This document shows, in pieces, positions 27,073 to 35,676 of a DNA stretch of 64,000 bases. Below the pieces are notes generated by a model. That model was given only the letters and a program-made list of their open reading frames with translations. It was not told where the DNA came from and made no database searches. Position numbers and translations under genes: made by a program. The stretch lies in the NCBI GenBank assembly GCA_002374095.1, contig DFKY01000023.1:1-64000 (forward strand). Reading direction: 5' to 3'. The DNA comes from Lachnospiraceae bacterium UBA3633 (lineage in GTDB: Bacteria > Bacillota > Clostridia > Lachnospirales > Lachnospiraceae). Each line of letters starts with the position of its first letter. Within the stretch, counting starts at the first letter, position 1.

Positions 27073-27309
27073 TTAAACTTCTACAACTTTTGTGTTTTTA
27101 TCGTAACCACAAAGTTTTGTAAATCTCGCTAAAATCTTCTCGGCTCTCTCTTTTGTCATTTTCTTTACTACTACTGGACATCCAGTTGGTGCTATGTTTT
27201 CTTTTCCGTTTATAAATCCGTTTGTTACAAATCCTGCAAAATAGAAATGTTCCTTTAATCCTTTGTCATAAAATCTTACTGTGTAGTTTTTGTTTCCTAA
27301 ATTTTTCAT
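27073..27309 (-). CDS. Small early protein
   Basis: A 78-aa basic protein (KNLGNKNYTVRFYDKGLKEH). First gene after the early-type promoter at 27353-27381 with a ribosome site AAGGTAAAAG. Function unknown. Confidence 0.55.
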   Translation of the reverse strand: MKNLGNKNYTVRFYDKGLKEHFYFAGFVTNGFINGKENIAPTGCPVVVKKMTKERAEKILARFTKLCGYDKNTKVVEV

Positions 27310-27346
27310 TTTCTTTTACCTTCCTTTTTTCTTGGTTTTTAATTGT

Positions 27347-27381
27347 AGTGTATATATCACTCTAAAGCCTCTGAAAGTCAA
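27347..27381 (-). promoter_or_regulatory. Early-gene promoter with dyad operator, copy 1
   Basis: TTGACT (27376-27381), 17-bp spacer, GATATA (27353-27358). The -10 region lies inside the imperfect dyad AGTGATATATACACT (27347-27361). Near-identical elements occur at 30244 and 31787. Confidence 0.7.
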
Positions 27382-27438
27382 GAAAAATGTGAAGATTTAT
27401 TCTTACATTTATTGGTTTATATTGTGTCCTATGTTTGT

Positions 27439-29040
27439 TTAGAAAAACAAAAGCCCTCGCTCGTCATAGACACTTTTGCCCTCATCATTGCCCATTCTTA
27501 TCGCCCTATCAAGTGCCATTATAAGTGCCACAGCACCGTCAATTTTTTCAGTTGACTTTTCTTTGTCAGGTTTAATGTTTCCTGCTGGGTCTGTACGAAT
27601 AAAAATGTTATCCATCATCCAACGAAGTACTGGGTGTCCGCCGTGTGCAATTCTTTTCTCAAGCACGAGTTTCATTAACTCTTTAGTTGGTGGACTCATA
27701 TCTTTAAATCCTTGACCGAATGCTACTACTTCAAATCCTAATGCTTCTAAGTTTTGTGACATCTGCACAGCACCCCAGCGGTCAAAACAAATACCTTTTA
27801 TGTTGTATTTCTTTCCAAGGTCGTCTATAAACTTTTCAATAAATCCATAGTGGATTACATTACCTTCAGTCGCTTGAAGTACACCCTGCCTCTCCCACAC
27901 ATCATATGGCACATGGTCTTTTAATACTCTTTGTTGCATGTTTTCTTCAGGTATCCAAAAGTAAGGTAGCACTATGTATTTTTCAGTATCGTCTCTTGGT
28001 GGGAACACTAATACAAATGCACTTATGTCTGTTGTACTTGATAAGTCAAGTCCACCGTAGCACACTCTACCTTCAAGTTCTGCTGGGTCAACTTCAAAAT
28101 TGCACTCGTCCCACTTTTGCATTGGCATCCAGCGGACTGCTTGTTTTACCCACTGGTTAAGTCTTAACTGTCTGAATGTATTTTCTTCTGCAGGATTCTG
28201 CTTTGCAGACTCACATGCATCTCTTACTTTTTCAATATCAACTGTAATGCCAAGAGATGGATTTGCTTTCTTCCACACTTCTTCATTCATCCAGTCTTCA
28301 TCCTGCTCCGCTCCATAAATTACTGGATAGAATGTGTGGTCGATTTTTCTTCCTTCAAGTATGTCTTTTGCTTTTTGATGTTGCTCGTAGCAAATTGAGT
28401 TTGTGTCAGTCCCTGCTGTAGTTATTAAAAAATAAAGCGGTTGCATTCTTGCATCACCTGAGCCTTTAGTCATAACATCATAAAGTTTTCTATTTGGCTG
28501 GGTATGTAGTTCATCAAAAACTACTCCGTGTATATTAAATCCGTGTTTAGAGTATGCTTCTGCTGATAACACTTGATAAAAACTATTAGTTGGCTCATAC
28601 ACTATCCTTTTTGTAGCTCCGAGAATCTTAACTCGTTTATTAAGTGCAGGGCACATCCTAACCATATCCGCAGCTACATCAAAAACTATGCTCGCTTGCT
28701 GGCGGTCGCTCGCTGCACCATACACCTCAGCCCTCTGTTCTCCATCACCACAACATAAAAGCAAAGCCACGGCTGCAGCGAGCTCACTCTTACCCATTTT
28801 CTTTGGTATCTCTACATAGGCTGTATTAAATTGCCTGTATCCGTTTGGCTTTATTACTCCAAACAAATCTCTTATTATTCTTTCTTGCCAATCAATTAAT
28901 TCAAACCTTTTTCCAGCCCATGTTCCTTTCGTATGACTTAAACACTGTATAAAATTTACAGCAAAATCTGCCTTTGATTTATCATAATGGGAGGTTTCAA
29001 GCATGAATTTTGTTGGCTTATAATCATTAAGCTTTCTCAA
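27439..29040 (-). CDS. Terminase large subunit
   Basis: A 533-aa DNA-packaging motor. The ATPase half has EIPKKMGKSELAA as Walker A and GVVFDELHT as Walker B; the nuclease half has acidic residues in YGGLDLSSTTDISAF, ICFDRWGA and IDGAVALIMALD. It pumps DNA into the prohead through the portal. It is separated from the small subunit (34954) by about 6 kb of early genes, which is unusual. Confidence 0.92.
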   Translation of the reverse strand: MRKLNDYKPTKFMLETSHYDKSKADFAVNFIQCLSHTKGTWAGKRFELIDWQERIIRDLFGVIKPNGYRQFNTAYVEIPKKMGKSELAAAVALLLCCGDGEQRAEVYGAASDRQQASIVFDVAADMVRMCPALNKRVKILGATKRIVYEPTNSFYQVLSAEAYSKHGFNIHGVVFDELHTQPNRKLYDVMTKGSGDARMQPLYFLITTAGTDTNSICYEQHQKAKDILEGRKIDHTFYPVIYGAEQDEDWMNEEVWKKANPSLGITVDIEKVRDACESAKQNPAEENTFRQLRLNQWVKQAVRWMPMQKWDECNFEVDPAELEGRVCYGGLDLSSTTDISAFVLVFPPRDDTEKYIVLPYFWIPEENMQQRVLKDHVPYDVWERQGVLQATEGNVIHYGFIEKFIDDLGKKYNIKGICFDRWGAVQMSQNLEALGFEVVAFGQGFKDMSPPTKELMKLVLEKRIAHGGHPVLRWMMDNIFIRTDPAGNIKPDKEKSTEKIDGAVALIMALDRAIRMGNDEGKSVYDERGLLFF

Positions 29041-29059
29041 TTCTTACCTCCATGACAAT

Positions 29060-29080
29060 AAAAAAAGACCAACTGGTCTC
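29060..29080 (-). terminator. Terminator upstream of the large terminase
   Basis: AGACC-AACT-GGTCT stem (29066-29079) followed by a seven-T run on the minus strand; it separates early genes from the packaging genes. Confidence 0.7.
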
Positions 29081-29141
29081 TCTATATATTGAACGAGAAC
29101 AGCACCTGTACGGTGCACTCTCTAATTGTTTTTAAATTTAA

Positions 29142-29279
29142 TTATTTCTTTTTGCTTATTAACTCCGCTAACTTTGAAAGTCCCATAACCACCAACATAA
29201 ATGGTACTGAGATAATTAGTAAAATATACATTGCTGTGTTATCTAAAAAATCACTTATTCTCTCTGCTCTACTTTTCAT
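29142..29279 (-). CDS. Small single-helix membrane protein
   Basis: A 45-aa protein with one strongly hydrophobic helix (TAMYILLIISVPFMLVVMG) and a Lys-rich C-terminus. AAGGTGG lies five bases before ATG 29279. Function unknown; located in the early-gene block. Confidence 0.6.
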   Translation of the reverse strand: MKSRAERISDFLDNTAMYILLIISVPFMLVVMGLSKLAELISKKK

Positions 29280-29295
29280 TTTTACCACCTTCCTC

Positions 29296-29589
29296 TTAAA
29301 GAAATGGACACCAAGTTTTCATTTTTTTATACTTCTCTTCAGTCGCTTTCAAAAGTTCCACCGCCTCATCAACCGTTTTACAATTTTTGCATAACACTTC
29401 AGTTTCAAATGCAGTCTCAACTGGGTGTGTAAATACATGAGCACTTAATCTATTTTTATAAAGCTGTGCATAAATCTCTAATCTTCCAGCTTTGCATTTT
29501 ACACTTCTTTCAGCTCCTTGACCATCAATTCTTATATTAAAATACTTTTTATACTTTGTTGCTTGCTCTATTAACTCTCTGCCCTTCAT
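29296..29589 (-). CDS. Early-region hypothetical protein
   Basis: A 97-aa protein. It starts MKGRELIEQATKYKKYF and has a beta-strand pattern with several Cys in the second half (EVLCKNCKTVDEAVELLKAT). It has no membrane segment. Part of the small-gene string following the promoter at 30244. Function unknown. Confidence 0.6.
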   Translation of the reverse strand: MKGRELIEQATKYKKYFNIRIDGQGAERSVKCKAGRLEIYAQLYKNRLSAHVFTHPVETAFETEVLCKNCKTVDEAVELLKATEEKYKKMKTWCPFL

Positions 29590-29593
29590 ACTC

Positions 29594-29869
29594 TTACCCC
29601 TCGTTATCCAATATTACTTCAAGCACCGCTTTTGTGTCTTTGTCTGCTGGCTCTATGTCCCAGCCTCTGTCGTAGTTTGCTAATTTTGCCTTACCGCAGT
29701 TTATAGTCAATTTTGAAATCCTACCTTCGTTTATTCCAAACTCACTGCCTTCTTCAAATTGCTTAAATGTTACTTTGTACTCTTTTCTTTTATGCTCTAT
29801 GATTGCTTCTTTCCATTGACCGAATCCTTCAAACGGATTTTTTAAATTCTTTATACTCTTAATCTTCAT
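29594..29869 (-). CDS. Early-region hypothetical protein (DUF7678-like)
   Basis: A 91-aa protein with FGQWKEAIIEHKRKEYKVTF and SKLTINCGKAKLANYDRGWD. I recall the latter pattern from a small family of mobile-element proteins next to amidoligase genes, but am not certain of the name. Spaced 4 bp from the next gene. Confidence 0.55.
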   Translation of the reverse strand: MKIKSIKNLKNPFEGFGQWKEAIIEHKRKEYKVTFKQFEEGSEFGINEGRISKLTINCGKAKLANYDRGWDIEPADKDTKAVLEVILDNEG

Positions 29870-29882
29870 CTCTATACTCTCC

Positions 29883-30191
29883 TTACTTTAAGTTGTACCA
29901 CTTTGTTATGCCTTCGCTGTAACCTGCTCCGTTTAACACCGCTGTCTTTTCATCAATAATTGTGAGTGTCCAACACCAATCGCCTCTGCCATCTTGCTCG
30001 TTTGCTGTTTCAAGTTTGTCTTCTTTTCCGTTTGAGTCCTTACCCCAGTCGAGTGCCTTTTCAACATTCTTTAAATCAAACTTTTTAATTTTGTTTATAA
30101 GGCTATCTACTTGATAACCATCGTGCCAAGTCCAATAAATTTTTGTTTTGTTTTCCTTTACAAAGTTTACATTTACATTTGCTGTTGTCAT
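29883..30191 (-). CDS. Early-region hypothetical protein
   Basis: A 102-aa protein, VNVNFVKENKTKIYWTWHDG at the start, ending in GYSEGITKWYNLK. It is the first gene after the promoter at 30244-30272. Function unknown. Confidence 0.55.
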   Translation of the reverse strand: MTTANVNVNFVKENKTKIYWTWHDGYQVDSLINKIKKFDLKNVEKALDWGKDSNGKEDKLETANEQDGRGDWCWTLTIIDEKTAVLNGAGYSEGITKWYNLK

Positions 30192-30237
30192 CTTCTTTTA
30201 CCCTTTAGGCTTTCGCCTTCCTTTCTTTATTTTTGTT

Positions 30238-30272
30238 AGTGTATATATCGCTCTAAAGTGTAAAAATAGCAA
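30238..30272 (-). promoter_or_regulatory. Early-gene promoter with dyad operator, copy 2
   Basis: TTGCTA (30267-30272), 17-bp spacer, GATATA (30244-30249) followed by TACACTA. Same -10 block as the promoter at 27353. Confidence 0.65.
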
Positions 30273-30320
30273 GTCTTTTATTCTTACATTTTTTTGTTAT
30301 ATGTTCGTATTATTTGTGTC

Positions 30321-30767
30321 CTACTTACCGCTTTTATTTAGAGCATTTAGCAGGAACTTTATGTCAAATCCAAAGCTGTTGTAACCTTCCGCACAAGTTT
30401 CCACATAGTAGTCGCTTGGCACTCCGAGCTCCCTTTCTTCGTGCATTATGTAAACAAATGCATCGATTTCTTTGGTATCCGTTTTTATTTTCATGTTTGC
30501 CTTGTAGTAAAAGGTAGGGTAGCCTTCATACCTATCAAGTGCCAGCTCGTCGCTCTCGCTAACTTTCCAAATGGCTATTGGTACTTTACCGCCTCTCTTC
30601 TTTTCAATTGTTAAATATGCTCCAGTTTTGCTACCCTTAAATAGTAGCTCATATCCCCTTATGAATCCTGTCCCAACAGGCTCTGCATCAGGACATCGCA
30701 TTTTCATTTGACTTACATTTAAGTTGCTACCGTAAGCAACATAGTATTTATCCATTTTCTTTTTCAT
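30321..30767 (-). CDS. Gamma-glutamylcyclotransferase-like (AIG2) protein
   Basis: A 148-aa GGCT-fold protein: YYVAYGSNLNVSQMKMRCPD is the family's YGSN substrate loop, and the catalytic Glu is likely in DRYEGYP. Such enzymes release 5-oxoproline from gamma-glutamyl peptides. It lies 16 bp downstream of an amidoligase gene, so it probably trims or reverses the linkages that the ligase makes. Start 30767 follows GGGTAAAGAG. Confidence 0.85.
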   Translation of the reverse strand: MKKKMDKYYVAYGSNLNVSQMKMRCPDAEPVGTGFIRGYELLFKGSKTGAYLTIEKKRGGKVPIAIWKVSESDELALDRYEGYPTFYYKANMKIKTDTKEIDAFVYIMHEERELGVPSDYYVETCAEGYNSFGFDIKFLLNALNKSGK

Positions 30768-30783
30768 TCTCTTTACCCCCAGT

Positions 30784-31734
30784 TCATGCAGCGACCGCTT
30801 GTGGTGCTGTTCTCCATGCACAATTACCATCAAGTCTGCTCATAAATAACTCTCTTGCTGTTTTAAACTCGTCGCCTATAAATCCAAGTCTTAAAAGCCA
30901 TGTTCTCATCGCATACTTTTTGTTTTCTTGTTGCTGTGGTATTGCTGATGCACTCTTTTGTGTTTTTGCCATTTGGCTTAGTGCTAAGCAAAGCTGTATG
31001 TAGCTCTTAAGTTGTCCTGCATGAAGTCCGCCCTTCTTATCGCTTGTTGGGTTATCAAATTGAAAAAGTCTAAACTCAACTGTGCCTTTTGTAAATGTTG
31101 CATGTAGGTTTAGCATTCTGTACCTGCTGTGGTTGTAGTGTGCATTTCTATCGTAGTTGTTTCCAATGTACCAAAGGTCTGCAAGCTTACTCATTGTTGT
31201 AGGTTTTTGTTTGTTTATTTTCTTTAAGAAATCAGGGTCAACTGTTTTGCAGTAGCGGTTGATTCTGTAGCGGTCAAGGTTTAGTGCTCCAATAAGTAAT
31301 TCTTCGTGGCTTGCCATTATGTTACAAAGGTTTCTTAATGTCTTAGCATCGTGTCCATCTGCACCAATGTGTATGTGTACTCCGCAACAGTGCTGTGGGT
31401 TGCTTACCGCTCCTGCTTTTCTTAAATCTCTTATAATCTCTTGTAGGTCGTTCATGTCTTCGTAGGTTAAAATCGGTGTTATGAGCTCAGCTTTCTTAAG
31501 CTCGCTTGATGCACTTATTGATACATCTTTGCTCACTTTCCATTTTCTTCCTTTGTTGTCTAATACTTGGTAGCTGTCGTAGTAGTCATTTAAATGTGTG
31601 AGTGTGCTTTCTGTGTTGAAGTGCTTTGCTACAACTTTCGCTGCCTCTCTTCTTGTAATCTCTGCCATCTCGATTTCAACTCCGATGGTTTGCTTTTTCA
31701 TGTTTTCAATAAACTCTGCTGTTTTAGTTTTCAT
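30784..31734 (-). CDS. Amidoligase family protein (COOH-NH2 ligase)
   Basis: A 316-aa amidoligase_2 protein (glutamine-synthetase-like fold). TIGVEIEMAE gives the metal/ATP-binding acidic residues, CCGVHIHIGADGHD the HxH motif, and GTVEFRLFQFDNP the family's RxF strand. It probably joins amino groups to carboxylates on a peptide or protein. The last 50 residues (RTWLLRLGFIGDEFK) are repeated in the separate gene 32226-32651. Confidence 0.85.
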   Translation of the reverse strand: MKTKTAEFIENMKKQTIGVEIEMAEITRREAAKVVAKHFNTESTLTHLNDYYDSYQVLDNKGRKWKVSKDVSISASSELKKAELITPILTYEDMNDLQEIIRDLRKAGAVSNPQHCCGVHIHIGADGHDAKTLRNLCNIMASHEELLIGALNLDRYRINRYCKTVDPDFLKKINKQKPTTMSKLADLWYIGNNYDRNAHYNHSRYRMLNLHATFTKGTVEFRLFQFDNPTSDKKGGLHAGQLKSYIQLCLALSQMAKTQKSASAIPQQQENKKYAMRTWLLRLGFIGDEFKTARELFMSRLDGNCAWRTAPQAVAA

Positions 31735-31780
31735 TTTCTTTTCCTTTCGCTTTTTGAGTGGTTTCTACACTTTTTAAGGT

Positions 31781-31815
31781 AGTGTATATATCACTTCTTC
31801 CAGCGAATAAGTCAA
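31781..31815 (-). promoter_or_regulatory. Early-gene promoter with dyad operator, copy 3
   Basis: TTGACT (31810-31815), 17-bp spacer, GATATA (31787-31792), with the dyad AGTGATATATACACT (31781-31795). It drives the amidoligase. Confidence 0.7.
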
Positions 31816-31829
31816 GCAAAATGTGAAGT

Positions 31830-32018
31830 TTATTTTGTCCTAATTGTGTCCTTAATTCCATGAATTTTGTCTATTACATTTTCAATTACTGCCGAACTTT
31901 CGCCGATTATTTCCAATGCCTCACGAGTTCCGCAATCAGCACAAATTTGTGTTTTGTTATCATATCTTGAAATTGCTGGCACACCTTCAATTTCTTTTTT
32001 ACATTTTGGGCATTTCAT
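31830..32018 (-). CDS. Zinc-ribbon small protein
   Basis: A 62-aa protein with CPKC near the start and CADCG at about 31-35, a two-pair zinc ribbon, followed by a helical tail. ATG shares its A with the stop of the next gene (1-bp overlap). It lies just downstream of DUF4314 and may bind nucleic acid or an early protein complex. Confidence 0.7.
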   Translation of the reverse strand: MKCPKCKKEIEGVPAISRYDNKTQICADCGTREALEIIGESSAVIENVIDKIHGIKDTIRTK

Positions 32019-32233
32019 TAATCAACCCTCCTGCACTCATCTTCGCCGTATACTATCCCAAGGCTACTGCCTGTGCTCCAGTTTACAAAAATAGTTCCTA
32101 TATCATCAATGTGACGAACTTTTCCTTTTGTGTGCACTGGCGGTGCTTGAGTATCATCCATATGTATTAATTCAACTGTGCATCCTACTGGATATTCTTT
32201 TCTTAACTTTTCTAACTCTTCACTTTTAATCAT
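32018..32233 (-). CDS. DUF4314 family protein
   Basis: A 71-aa protein with the DUF4314 pattern LRKEYPVGCTVELIHMDD and DIGTIFVNWSTGSSLGI. This small beta-barrel family is often encoded next to amidoligase genes on phages and conjugative elements. Start 32233 is preceded by GGTAAGAG. Molecular function unknown. Confidence 0.8.
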   Translation of the reverse strand: MIKSEELEKLRKEYPVGCTVELIHMDDTQAPPVHTKGKVRHIDDIGTIFVNWSTGSSLGIVYGEDECRRVD

Positions 32234-32651
32234 TGCTCTTACCATCCTTTAATCTAAATGCCGACGACCCTGATAAATTTTGCATCAGAAGTTTTCTGTC
32301 CTTCTTAAACTCATCACCAATGAATCCAAGTCTTACAAGAAAACATCGCATTGCATACTTTTCAGAGTGAATCTCTCGCTCTTTACATTTGACACTATTA
32401 CCTTCCTTTACGAGTTTAACCAGTAAAGAAAAGAACTTCATACTTGCCTGAATCATCTCAGGTGTCGCATCACCACTTAACCACTTAAATGTAATGGTGT
32501 CGTCTTTAATTTCAAAGTCCAGTTTGTCAGTATTAAATGCTTTCATAAAAAGTTTTGATTTAGCATTTATTAGTTTTGTGATGCGATACTCAAGTAAGGT
32601 GTCCGCAGAATCAAATGGCACTGATATTGTGTAAGCATCTACTTTTGTCAT
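32226..32651 (-). CDS. Protein sharing the amidoligase C-terminal domain
   Basis: A 141-aa protein. Residues about 98-135 (KYAMRCFLVRLGFIGDEFK, then LLMQNLSGSSAFR) closely match the C-terminus of the amidoligase at 30784. The first 95 residues resemble a 'putative amidoligase substrate'-type small protein, but I cannot confirm it. It could be a partner, substrate or decoy of the ligase. GGAGG precedes ATG 32651. Confidence 0.7.
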   Translation of the reverse strand: MTKVDAYTISVPFDSADTLLEYRITKLINAKSKLFMKAFNTDKLDFEIKDDTITFKWLSGDATPEMIQASMKFFSLLVKLVKEGNSVKCKEREIHSEKYAMRCFLVRLGFIGDEFKKDRKLLMQNLSGSSAFRLKDGKSND

Positions 32652-32685
32652 TTTCACTTCCTCCTTCCTTTTTTGTTAGTATCAC

Positions 32686-32714
32686 ATATTACCTAATTCA
32701 CAAAACTATATCAA
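32686..32714 (-). promoter_or_regulatory. Promoter, variant of the early type
   Basis: TTGATA (32709-32714), 17-bp spacer, TAATAT (32686-32691), followed by GTGATACTAAC. Drives the 32651 gene and DUF4314. Confidence 0.6.
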
Positions 32715-32731
32715 GTTATTTTGACATATTT

Positions 32732-32764
32732 AAAAGTGTATATTTAATCAATGTTTACACTTTT
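32732..32764. terminator. Bidirectional terminator
   Basis: AAAAGTGTA (32732-32740) pairs with TACACTTTT (32756-32764), with A/T flanks on both sides, directly after the methyltransferase stop. Confidence 0.6.
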
Positions 32765-34093
32765 TTAATTTACACTCTGCTCTGTGAATTTGAATTCATC
32801 ATCAGCAGGATTGTAAATTTCAAGACACTCTTTCTTCTCGCCATTTCTTAACACATACACATCTTTTGTGTCGCCTTTAAAAGCAACATATCGTCTAACA
32901 ATTGCTGATGCATACTTTGGGTCAAGTTCCATAAGGAATGATTTTCTATTTAACTGCTCCGCAACCATGAGTGTTGACCCACTGCCACCAAACAAATCAA
33001 TTACTAAACCATTCTCTTGCGAAGAGTTTTTCATTGGGTAAGCAATAAGTGGTAGCGGTTTCATCGTCGGATGAAGTTCTGACTTCTTAGGTCTATCAAA
33101 ACTCCACACAGTTGTTTGTTTTCTGTCGCTATACCACTGATGCTTTCCTGTGTCTTTAAAAGCATAAAGTACTGGCTCATGCCTCATCTGATAGTCCATT
33201 CTGCCAACTACAAGAGTATCTTTGACCCATATACATGTTGTTGAATAATGGAACTTAGCACCTATCGTTGCATTATAAAAATTGACCTTTTCAGCATCTG
33301 AATGAAAACAGTAAAAGGCTCCGCCATCTACTAAATTCTCATACACATTTTGAAATGCCTGAAGTAAGAAATTGAAAAAGTCTTCGCTACTCTTAAAACT
33401 ATCATTCATAATTTTAAGACCACCTTCTTTTCCTTTTCCGCCTTCATGTGCACCGCCTTGTATGTTGCAGTTATAGGGTGGGTCTGTAATGCAGATGTTT
33501 GCTTTGTTTCCGTCCATCAATACCTTAACATCATCAGGCTTTGTTGAATCGCCACACATTAAACGATGCTTTCCTAAAATCCAAACATCGCCAAGTTGTA
33601 CGAATGCTTTTTCATCAAGTGCTTTATTTAAATCAAACTTTTCATCTTCTTCAACTTCTTTTCCATGGTCTCTGATTTTTGAGAGCTCTTTATCATCAAA
33701 GTTTAAGAGTTCCACATTAAAGTCCTCTGCTTCCAAATCAGCAATCTCAAGCTCTAACATGTCAGTGTCCCATCCAGCATTGTCAGAGATTTTGTTGTGA
33801 GCAATTATAAATGCCTTAACCTGTGTTGGTGTCATGTACCCCATTATTTTACATGGTACTTCATCAAGTCCTGCTTTCTTAGCAGCGAGAATTCTTCCGT
33901 GACCGCACATTATCACATTGTCCTTTGTGATTAAAACATCATCAGTGAATCCGAACTCTTTTATGTTTGCTGCGAGCTGGTCTATTTGCTGGTCGCTATG
34001 TGTTCTACTGTTTCTTGCATATGGTATCAGTTCATCAACCTTTTTAAACACTCGCTCCGCTCTCATGTATTCTTTTATTTTCTCATTTTCCAT
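32765..34093 (-). CDS. ParB-domain DNA methyltransferase
   Basis: A 442-aa fusion. Residues about 15-110 are a ParB/Spo0J-like nuclease domain (IPYARNSRTHSDQQIDQL, GHGRILAAK); residues 170-430 are a beta-class adenine/cytosine-N4 methyltransferase with DPPYNC and, near the end, DLFGGSGST for AdoMet. Common in phages, probably protecting phage DNA from host restriction. GGAG precedes ATG 34093. The upstream SAM synthetase would supply the methyl donor. Confidence 0.9.
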   Translation of the reverse strand: MENEKIKEYMRAERVFKKVDELIPYARNSRTHSDQQIDQLAANIKEFGFTDDVLITKDNVIMCGHGRILAAKKAGLDEVPCKIMGYMTPTQVKAFIIAHNKISDNAGWDTDMLELEIADLEAEDFNVELLNFDDKELSKIRDHGKEVEEDEKFDLNKALDEKAFVQLGDVWILGKHRLMCGDSTKPDDVKVLMDGNKANICITDPPYNCNIQGGAHEGGKGKEGGLKIMNDSFKSSEDFFNFLLQAFQNVYENLVDGGAFYCFHSDAEKVNFYNATIGAKFHYSTTCIWVKDTLVVGRMDYQMRHEPVLYAFKDTGKHQWYSDRKQTTVWSFDRPKKSELHPTMKPLPLIAYPMKNSSQENGLVIDLFGGSGSTLMVAEQLNRKSFLMELDPKYASAIVRRYVAFKGDTKDVYVLRNGEKKECLEIYNPADDEFKFTEQSVN

Positions 34094-34104
34094 AATCAAC
34101 TCCA

Positions 34105-34132
34105 TTAAAAAAGGGACTTTATACAAGTCCCC
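34105..34132 (-). terminator. Terminator/attenuator overlapping the SAM synthetase stop
   Basis: GGGACTT/AAGTCCC stem (34113-34119 with 34125-34131) followed by a T run on the minus strand, directly before the methyltransferase start, so it could attenuate that gene. Confidence 0.65.
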
Positions 34133-34949
34133 ATTCTGCTAATTTTTCAAAACCACCTAACTCTCTAATGTAATCAAGTGCGACCTTTGATATCTCTCGA
34201 TAAGATATATACTTGCCGTCCACATACACTTCTTTGTCTCCGATAGAGCACATTGCAAATTTTACAGGTAGCTCATCTTTTCCACTTTCTTTTGCAAGTT
34301 TATGCAAATACACATTCACACTTACATCCGCTTTGCTGATGTCCTTAAAGTGTAAACCTCCACCAGTAACAGCTCGTCCCATATCGCTTCCAAGTTTCCT
34401 GTTACATGCACCTGTGTCAACATCACTGCCTCCAGTCCAGTTTCCAAGTGGATTAACTACGATGTTTTTGATACCAGTTAATTCCAACTCTTCTCTGAAC
34501 TTTTCAGTATCAACATTACTTTGACAAGCTACTAATAAATCCTGCTCGCTGTCATAAATGTACTTACCATCGTATCCATATTTTTTATAAAGTGCTCTTA
34601 CTATTCTTGATAGTCTTACCTCTTCATCGTTTGGCTTACAACCTTTGAAGATTCCATTGTCGCCACACTTTATTTGCTTACTTTGATTAGTTGCCAAGTG
34701 CACATCCTGCGGAACTATCTGTAAATCAACTTTTACATTGTAGCCTGCAATCCTGTGAACTATATCCTCAATGTCCTGCCTTTTATAATCTACACTCGTT
34801 TCGATTATGATATGGCAGTTCCCATGTCCTAACAAACACTCGCCTGCTATCTTTGGTGTGTCCTGCAACTTATAACCTAAGTCAACTATTGCTCCGCCTA
34901 TCCTATCCGCCTGCTTATCAGGATGTTGTGGATTTACTTTTTCAAACAT
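34119..34949 (-). CDS. Phage-type S-adenosylmethionine synthetase
   Basis: A 276-aa MetK-family protein, much shorter than the bacterial enzyme (about 380-400 aa). VNPQHPDKQADRIGGAIVD corresponds to the substrate-binding HPDK motif; the phosphate loop region appears as GGSDVDTGACNRKLGSDMGR and the family tail as GGGLHFKD. It makes SAM from methionine and ATP. Immediately upstream of a DNA methyltransferase, so a dedicated methyl-donor supply is inferred. Confidence 0.85.
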   Translation of the reverse strand: MFEKVNPQHPDKQADRIGGAIVDLGYKLQDTPKIAGECLLGHGNCHIIIETSVDYKRQDIEDIVHRIAGYNVKVDLQIVPQDVHLATNQSKQIKCGDNGIFKGCKPNDEEVRLSRIVRALYKKYGYDGKYIYDSEQDLLVACQSNVDTEKFREELELTGIKNIVVNPLGNWTGGSDVDTGACNRKLGSDMGRAVTGGGLHFKDISKADVSVNVYLHKLAKESGKDELPVKFAMCSIGDKEVYVDGKYISYREISKVALDYIRELGGFEKLAEWGLV

Positions 34950-34953
34950 AATT

Positions 34954-35496
34954 TTATGTTCCTCTCGTTTTTAATAATTGCTCCATCAAATCATCGTGTG
35001 GAGTTCCGTTTATAATATCTGTGCTCACTTCTTTCACTGCTTGAAATAATATGAGCCATGCATTATTTAATTGCTTGTAGTAGCCCTGTGCTATAGTTAC
35101 ATAGGGCGATGATATCGCTGCACCAGTCGTTGGGTGCTTTGCTAAATATCCTGTGGTAGTTATTTTGTTTTCACAATCTACCCACCGACCAACTGATAGT
35201 GCATATTGCTCTACCAGTAAAAGATTGACTTTCTTCTCAACTCCTAAATTGCAAAGCCAGTTGTAAATATCTTTATACACTTCCTCTGAACACAGCACCG
35301 AGCCGTCCCTTTGTACCGCTTTTAAATATTCTTTTACTGGTGGCATATCCTCGCCGACTATCTCGCAGTTAATTGGTAGTTCATTAAGTCCGCCATCTTC
35401 CTTTATTTTTCCTTCAAGTATTTTAGTTGCGAGTGGGTCAGGTTTCCTACCAGCACCTGCTCTTGCACCACCTCGCATAGTGCCGTCCTTTGCCAT
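34954..35496 (-). CDS. Terminase small subunit, P27 family
   Basis: A 180-aa protein with the P27 N-terminus GGARAGAGRKPDP and the helical core LVEQYALSVGRWVDCENKI. It recognises the packaging site and recruits the large subunit. Here it is about 6 kb from the large subunit, with SAM synthetase, methyltransferase and early genes between them. Confidence 0.88.
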   Translation of the reverse strand: MAKDGTMRGGARAGAGRKPDPLATKILEGKIKEDGGLNELPINCEIVGEDMPPVKEYLKAVQRDGSVLCSEEVYKDIYNWLCNLGVEKKVNLLLVEQYALSVGRWVDCENKITTTGYLAKHPTTGAAISSPYVTIAQGYYKQLNNAWLILFQAVKEVSTDIINGTPHDDLMEQLLKTRGT

Positions 35497-35676
35497 AAAT
35501 TGCTCCTTTTTGTTTGATTAACTTTTTACTTAAAATCGCTATAAGTCCCATAAACTCTGCATTATTTGAATAAAATGGTGGTTAATACCCCCTTTGAAAA
35601 GTGCTTTTTATTTATGAGGCTGGCTGGCGAGCAAAAAACATTTATTTTACAGCGATTTTGACCGCCCCTTGCCTTA
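35497..35676. other. Intergenic region before the small terminase
   Basis: About 180 bp with no supported gene, between an HNH gene and the small terminase, the usual neighbourhood of a cos or pac site. I see no convincing long inverted repeat, so a packaging site is only a positional guess. Confidence 0.3.
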
